Source: a virus
Virus record (IMG/VR): IMGVR_UViG_3300025645_000447
Coordinates: 1-23,836 of that record
Direction: 5' to 3' (one strand)
DNA: 23,836 nucleotides
The first letter of the stretch is position 1; every line of letters begins with the position of its first letter. The position numbers were made by a program, and so were the translations under genes. The notes under the pieces were generated by a model. The model did no database searches, had not been told where the DNA came from, and was given only the letters and a program-made list of their open reading frames with translations. Below are positions 20,158 through 23,836 of this stretch, in pieces.

Positions 20158-22034
20158 TGACAAAAAGAGCGAGCAAGATAACGCTAGAAGGTTTGGCCTA
20201 CAGGATTGATCCAAATGCCAAGATAGGACCGCCGAAGAATGGAGCGCCACAGTATAGTTGCAGGTGCCCAGTTCACCAGGGCGAGGGGCAGAGCCTAAAG
20301 ATAGGCATGGGCGAGGGTGGCGCACCGGTCTTAAATTGCATGGCGTACCAGTGCAGCAATGCGGATATATTAAGCGCGGTCGGTTTAAGTTGGGCAGATA
20401 TTTTGCCAGACAATAACGTGACACCAATAGCGCCAAGGGTGATTGAGCGGCCAGTTACTAACGATAACACGCCATACGCCGAGGCCGAGTATTTGAAAGG
20501 CTCGAGCGATGGCGAGGCTATAGCAGCGCATCCTTACTTTATAGCCAAGTTTCAGCGCACGATGGAAGACGCGTTTATTGACACTGGCGACGTCAGAGTG
20601 GGTAAGCCTGGGCGAATGGGCGGCAAGCAGTGCTTGATAGTGCCCAGGCATAGCATCGAGACAGGGGCGTTTGTTGGGGCCGAGTTTATCGCCCGGACCG
20701 GCAAAGGTGGCAAAAAGGGTTTTGGCCCGCATGGGGTGTTTTTTATCGGCAATCCAACGATCAGCGAATATATTGTTGTGAGCGAAGGTTGGGCAACAGC
20801 GGTAACGGCTTGTGTGGCGCTTAACGTTGGTTGTGCGGCCGTGTTGTTTGGTAACACTGCGACCAAGCAGAAAGAGATAGCGGCGATTGTAGCCAAATAT
20901 AGGCACGCAACGGTCGTGGAGTTATACGAGGGCAACGACGAAGGGCAACGCGAGTTTGAGGCCCACAAGCGCATACACACGCCCAACGGTGATATAAACG
21001 ACTATTATGAGCAAGGCGATGAGATACCGACAGCGGTGGAGCGCGGCGAGGTGGTCGAAGAAGATTGGAAGGCCCAATACAAGTGCACGCTAGACGAGTT
21101 TTTGGCGTTAGAGGATAGCGAGTGGATTGTAGATAATCTGATCATCAAGGGCATGATTAATGCGATCATTGCGGAGCCTGGAGCGGGCAAGACGACCGTA
21201 ATGGAGCATATCGCGATAAGGTTGGCAAAGCGCAACGACTTGCGAGTGACCTATGTTAATGCAGATATAAGCACCGGGGCGGCCAAGGACTACGCCATAC
21301 GCATGCACGAGGCGGGGGTGTTTGACCGTATTGACTACCTAGTGCCCGACTTGCGTGACGGTAAGTCAATGCGCCAGATCGTTGCCGACATTACAGAGCG
21401 GGCGGCAGCAGGCCAATCGTTCGCTGATGAGATATGGATATTTGACACGCTCAAGAAAATGACCGACGTACTTAACAAGAGCAGCGGGGCCAAACTGTAT
21501 GATATGTTGCGCAGTATGTGCGGCAAGGGGGCTACCGTTGTGCTTTTGGGGCATACAAACAAGTACGCCGACAAAGAGACAGGGTTACACGTATACGAGG
21601 GCACAGGCGATCTCAAGAGCGATTGCGACGTGTTGTTATACTTAGACATGGACCGCAAACCAGGCGAGAAGGTGGACGAGTGGCTATTAAGCACACGCGA
21701 GGAAAAGTGCCGAGGCATACGCGAGGATATTACGATAAAGATAAACGGCAAGACGCGCCAGATCGAGTTTTTAGATGAATACATTGATATAGCCCAAAAG
21801 CGCAATAACGAGAAATTTGCGCTAGAGAATGATTCGACCATTGAGGCGATATGGTTAGAGCTGGGCAAGGGGCAGGTTAAGAGCAGCGACTTGCTAAAGG
21901 CGTTGCGGGTCGATCATGGTATTAGTCGCAGGCAGGCTGAGAAGGTGCTAAAAAAGTACGCTGGCGAGCGTTTTATATTGTCGAAAGGTATGGAAAAAAA
22001 CGCTAAATTTTGGTCCAGAAACACGCAAGACTAG
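20154..22034 (+). CDS. Primase-helicase: zinc finger, TOPRIM-like and RecA-like domains
   Basis: This 626-residue replication protein starts with ATGA overlap at 20154. A CHC2-like zinc site (C36, C38, H41, C62, C67) is followed by a TOPRIM-like region: VVSEGWATAV with E211, then LYEGNDEGQREFEA and the closing PNGDINDYYE (277-286). Where TOPRIMs usually read D-x-D before a Gly, this has G260-N-D262, so the first Asp may be missing. A RecA/RepA-type ATPase follows: Walker A EPGAGKTT (341-348), Walker B EIWIFDT (D431), and VVLLGHTNK (462-470). The C-terminal part ends in a winged-helix-like segment (QVKSSDLLKALRVDHGISRRQAEKVLKKY). It should prime and unwind phage DNA; loss of priming activity is possible. 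Confidence 0.86.
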   Translation: MMTKRASKITLEGLAYRIDPNAKIGPPKNGAPQYSCRCPVHQGEGQSLKIGMGEGGAPVLNCMAYQCSNADILSAVGLSWADILPDNNVTPIAPRVIERPVTNDNTPYAEAEYLKGSSDGEAIAAHPYFIAKFQRTMEDAFIDTGDVRVGKPGRMGGKQCLIVPRHSIETGAFVGAEFIARTGKGGKKGFGPHGVFFIGNPTISEYIVVSEGWATAVTACVALNVGCAAVLFGNTATKQKEIAAIVAKYRHATVVELYEGNDEGQREFEAHKRIHTPNGDINDYYEQGDEIPTAVERGEVVEEDWKAQYKCTLDEFLALEDSEWIVDNLIIKGMINAIIAEPGAGKTTVMEHIAIRLAKRNDLRVTYVNADISTGAAKDYAIRMHEAGVFDRIDYLVPDLRDGKSMRQIVADITERAAAGQSFADEIWIFDTLKKMTDVLNKSSGAKLYDMLRSMCGKGATVVLLGHTNKYADKETGLHVYEGTGDLKSDCDVLLYLDMDRKPGEKVDEWLLSTREEKCRGIREDITIKINGKTRQIEFLDEYIDIAQKRNNEKFALENDSTIEAIWLELGKGQVKSSDLLKALRVDHGISRRQAEKVLKKYAGERFILSKGMEKNAKFWSRNTQD

Positions 22035-22037
22035 GGT

Positions 22038-22178
22038 GGGCAAACTGAACAAACAAAGCGGGCAAACTAAAAGTGGCGTACAAAGCGGGCAAACTGCGCA
22101 AACTGCGCAAACTCAACACCGGGGCGGGTTTGCGGCGGTTAATAAACAGGGGGGCAATTCAGTTTGCCCAGTTTGCTC
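22038..22178. repeat. Iteron-like 9-base array after the primase-helicase; origin candidate
   Basis: GGGCAAACT occurs at 22038-22046, 22060-22068 and 22087-22095, followed directly by GCGCAAACT at 22096-22104 and 22105-22113 (three tandem 9-mers). The second and third copies share ACAAAGC upstream. Inverted copies are AGTTTGCCC (22161-22169) and AGTTTGCTC (22170-22178). Further single copies are at 22257-22265 and, inverted, 22490-22497 inside the nuclease gene. Direct and inverted arrays beside a replication gene are typical of an origin or autoregulatory site. An open frame across the array (GTG 22073) gives Lys-Leu-Arg repeats and is not taken as coding. Confidence 0.72.
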
Positions 22179-22201
22179 AAAAAATAGGGGCGGGTATACA
22201 T

Positions 22202-22633
22202 ATGAAAATTAGACGCTATCCAGCGGACGTGCAGTTTAGCTATTGCATAAGAGAGAGGGCAAACTACCGTTGCGAGTATTGCCACAATGATTATAGGCAG
22301 CGACCACAGGGGTTGGATTGCAGTCACCTATTCAGCCGGGGAATATGGGCGCTAAGGTTCACAGCGTCAAACGCCTTTGCGCATTGTATGTCTTGCCATA
22401 TGAAGCTGGGCAACAATCCCGTTATTTTTACACAATGGGCCACTAAGAAGTTGGGCGAGGGCCAGATTGGTCTATTGTTAGAAAAGAGTGTTTGCCCTGA
22501 TCGAGCCAAGGCAGCGCGCAAGGCTAACAAGTCAGGCGAGATTGCCAGGCACTATAAGCAGCAAAACGAGTACCTCAAATTACAGCGAACGTTATATCCT
22601 ACTAAATACTTGGAGTTTATAGATTATGAATAA
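22202..22633 (+). CDS. HNH/NinG-like nuclease
   Basis: This 143-residue protein has a zinc-stabilised HNH-like core: CEYC (C24, C27), DCSH (39-42), RF-ASNAFAHC and CMSCH (N57, C62, C65, H66). The order resembles lambda NinG-type recombination nucleases and other phage HNH proteins. The C-terminal part is helical and basic (KAARKANKSGEIARHYKQQNEYLKL). The ATG at 22202 is preferred because the upstream extension only translates the repeat array; a purine-rich GGGGCGGG precedes it. It likely acts on branched or replicating DNA. Free-standing homing activity is an alternative. Confidence 0.75.
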   Translation: MKIRRYPADVQFSYCIRERANYRCEYCHNDYRQRPQGLDCSHLFSRGIWALRFTASNAFAHCMSCHMKLGNNPVIFTQWATKKLGEGQIGLLLEKSVCPDRAKAARKANKSGEIARHYKQQNEYLKLQRTLYPTKYLEFIDYE

Positions 22634-22706
22634 AATACTGATCGACATTTTGACCGGCGGAGTTATGGGCGTATTATTGGCTTTATTGATTGTCTCATTT
22701 TGGTAG
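22626..22706 (+). CDS. 26-residue single-span membrane peptide
   Basis: ATG 22626 overlaps the end of the nuclease gene by eight bases (ATGAATAA). The frame runs 26 codons to TAG 22704-22706. The peptide is NKILIDILTGG then VMGVLLALLIVSFW: one clean hydrophobic helix with almost no tail. The next gene begins six bases after its stop, so it fills the gap exactly. It could be a small holin/antiholin or membrane signalling peptide. No family is recognised, and expression is not proved. Confidence 0.55.
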   Translation: MNKILIDILTGGVMGVLLALLIVSFW

Positions 22707-22712
22707 GTGCAA

Positions 22713-23006
22713 ATGAAATTGATGGATAAGTTATACCGCAGTTATGCGGTCCGAAGGTGGTTGGATTACATCAAGGAAAACGACTACAAAGAGCGCCAGC
22801 GCGTTATAGCGCAGTGCCTTGATGATGACGCTACTTATCAATGGGTGCAGCGTGAGATCATGCGAGAGGGGCTTGTAATTGATCCAACGTTGGTTGATTT
22901 ATACAAGATCAAGGATTTAACTCGGTTTATGGTTTATTTGCCATTGGTGCCCGAAGGCATGAGCAAGTGGATTTTAGAACCGCCAGCAAATAGGGCTTTT
23001 GAATGA
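22713..23006 (+). CDS. Hypothetical helical protein
   Basis: This 97-residue helical protein (MDKLYRSYAVRRWLDYIKENDYKERQRVIAQCLDDDATYQWVQREIM...LVDLYKIKDLTRFMVYLPLVPEGMSKWIL) is rich in Arg, Tyr and Trp. ATG 22713 follows AGGTG. Its TGA overlaps the next ATG (ATGA). No family is recognised. Position between the nuclease and the tail completion gene does not indicate function. Confidence 0.65.
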   Translation: MKLMDKLYRSYAVRRWLDYIKENDYKERQRVIAQCLDDDATYQWVQREIMREGLVIDPTLVDLYKIKDLTRFMVYLPLVPEGMSKWILEPPANRAFE

Positions 23007-23218
23007 TAAGCGCAGAATATGGCGTCGTAAATGCCGATAACAACGTCATACATATGACGACGCACAGCGAGAGCGAGGCCAACCGGTTTGCGCTCAGATT
23101 ATCGCGTGATCGGCGGGCAGATTATTACGTTGTGGAAATGCGCCCAATACGGCGTATGTATTGGTGCCAAGAATGTCGAGCGAGCAAAATGGAGAATATC
23201 AGCAATGGCAGCGCCTAG
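23003..23218 (+). CDS. Hypothetical protein with a C-terminal CxxC
   Basis: This 71-residue protein has a beta-alpha start (SAEYGVVNADNNVIHMTTHSESEANRFALRL), a DRRADYYVVEMRPI strand, and YWCQECRASK with one CxxC near the end. A single CxxC could bind zinc only in a dimer or with a partner. It is coupled to the previous gene by ATGA, and overlaps the gpZ-like gene by 14 bases. No family is recognised. Confidence 0.62.
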   Translation: MISAEYGVVNADNNVIHMTTHSESEANRFALRLSRDRRADYYVVEMRPIRRMYWCQECRASKMENISNGSA

Positions 23219-23819
23219 TTTACAAGTTAATCTCGATTTAAAAGAGCTTAGATCGACAAATAAGCAGATACAGAAAGCAGCGCAAAGGGCGGCCAGATTA
23301 GCTATCAACGAAACGGCTACTAGTGCAAAAAGCGAGGCTATAAAACAGACAGCTAGAGAATATGGTTTTGCGCCTAAGTTTGTGCGCTATCGTTGGAGTT
23401 CGATGCTATCAGGCGGCAAGCCAGTAAGAAAAGGCGAGCGCATGAAGTTAATCAAGGCAAATAAAAGCAGATTATCAGCGAGTATAAACGTGCATTTGCG
23501 TGGGCTACCAGTGTCAGTGATAGCAGGGGCACAGATCAAGCAAACAAGAGGCTGGACAAAAGGGGCACAGCAACGAGGGTCAAGACAGTTTGGTGTTAAG
23601 GCTAAAGGCGGGCGCTTTTATAAGCAGGCGTTTAAGGATAGCAAGGGTCGAGTGTTTAAGCGCAGGGACAATGGCAAAGGTATTATGATGCCGAAGATTG
23701 GATTGCGTGACGACTTGATAGGTGAGTTTGATGCGTTGATATTTAGCCCAAGGGCGCAAGCACGATTCCAGTTTGTATACAATAGGATATTAAAGGCAAA
23801 TCTCAAGCCGATCGAATAA
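23205..23819 (+). CDS. Tail completion/minor tail protein, gpZ-like
   Basis: This 204-residue very basic protein resembles lambda gpZ (192 residues), needed for productive joining and DNA positioning in the tail. The early helical part (LKELRSTNKQIQKAAQRAARLAINETATSAKSEAIKQTAREYGFAPKFVRYR), the MKLIKANKSRLSASINVHLRGLPVSVI strand block, and a Lys/Arg/Gly-rich middle follow the family plan. ATG 23205 has GGAG 11 bases upstream. Unlike lambda, it is not beside the other tail genes but at the far end of the early region, next to terS if the ends join. Its TAA overlaps the ATG at 23819 (TAATG). Confidence 0.72.
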   Translation: MAAPSLQVNLDLKELRSTNKQIQKAAQRAARLAINETATSAKSEAIKQTAREYGFAPKFVRYRWSSMLSGGKPVRKGERMKLIKANKSRLSASINVHLRGLPVSVIAGAQIKQTRGWTKGAQQRGSRQFGVKAKGGRFYKQAFKDSKGRVFKRRDNGKGIMMPKIGLRDDLIGEFDALIFSPRAQARFQFVYNRILKANLKPIE

Positions 23820-23836
23820 TGAGAAAAAAGAAATGT
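23819..23836 (+). CDS. Partial start of a small basic peptide running off the window
   Basis: ATG 23819 overlaps the gpZ-like stop (TAATG) and encodes RKKKC up to the window end, which falls exactly at a codon boundary. If the window ends are joined, the frame continues with Gly-Arg-Arg-Ala-Arg-Arg and stops at TGA 46-48: 21 residues in all, strongly basic. It is called only as a coupled, incomplete frame. Confidence 0.35.

Noticed and set aside
20385-20986. Minus-strand frames of 144-173 residues
   Set aside because: Antisense to the primase-helicase with no domain or start signal.
22038-22178. CRISPR-like array
   Set aside because: Units are 9 bases and tandem or irregularly spaced, with inverted copies and no spacer structure or cas genes.
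22073-22201. Upstream GTG start for the HNH/NinG-like gene
   Set aside because: The 43 added residues only translate the 9-base repeat array into Lys-Leu-Arg repeats; the ATG at 22202 begins the conserved-looking part.

Overview
The window reads as most or all of a small tailed-phage genome of the siphovirus type, with a lambda-like packaging and tail-tip plan. It carries lambda-type terminase subunits, a gpW-like joiner, a gpB-family portal, a protease-capsid fusion, a tail tube, a frameshifted tail chaperone, a 601-residue tape measure and tail-tip proteins. No integrase, excisionase, CI/Cro-type repressor, tRNA, transposase or bacterial housekeeping gene is visible, so a lytic or very reduced phage is the simplest reading. 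The host looks like a Gram-negative proteobacterium: a phage ssDNA-binding-like protein ends in DDDIPF, the tip of proteobacterial SSB, and the cell-wall enzyme is a small M15-type peptidase.

Layout. (1) 71-17254, plus strand, virion and lysis genes: terS, terL, a structured gene-free gap (2454-2737), gpW-like, portal, three small membrane or exported proteins (4491-5366), a beta-helix plus NodB-like spike (5376-7454), the prohead protease-major capsid fusion, capsid cement, head-tail joiner with an extra C-terminal domain, tail terminator, tail tube, tail chaperone (-1 frameshift), tape measure, two tail-tip proteins, a fibre-like protein and an M15 peptidase. The block ends at a good intrinsic terminator (17266-17288). 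(2) 17287-18676, minus strand: an SSB-like protein, an unannotated-looking 29-residue membrane peptide and a DEDDy 3'-5' exonuclease, joined by 1-4 base overlaps. (3) 18677-18815: an AT-rich divergent control region. (4) 18816-23819, plus strand: six small early genes, two pairs of which share repeated leaders, then a primase-helicase, an array of 9-base repeats that may be the replication origin, an HNH/NinG-like nuclease, a 26-residue membrane peptide, two unknowns and a gpZ-like tail completion protein.

The last gene is coupled by TAATG to a start codon at 23819. If the window ends are joined, that frame continues 16 codons into the first 48 bases and stops just before terS, so the window may be a complete circularised or circularly permuted genome. 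In that case, transcription leaving the 18.7 kb control region rightwards could run through the junction and the whole virion block to the terminator at 17.27 kb.

The most interesting items are: the slippery A AAA AAC followed by a 9-bp stem after a 7-base spacer in the tail chaperone gene; a lambda gpL-like four-cysteine motif with a shortened middle spacing; the compositionally foreign deacetylase-like spike in the middle of the head module, flanked by similar boundary sequences; an internal translation start inside the protease-capsid fusion; the iteron-like array after the primase-helicase; and two tiny coupled membrane peptides. All family names come from motif recognition by eye; no database search was possible.
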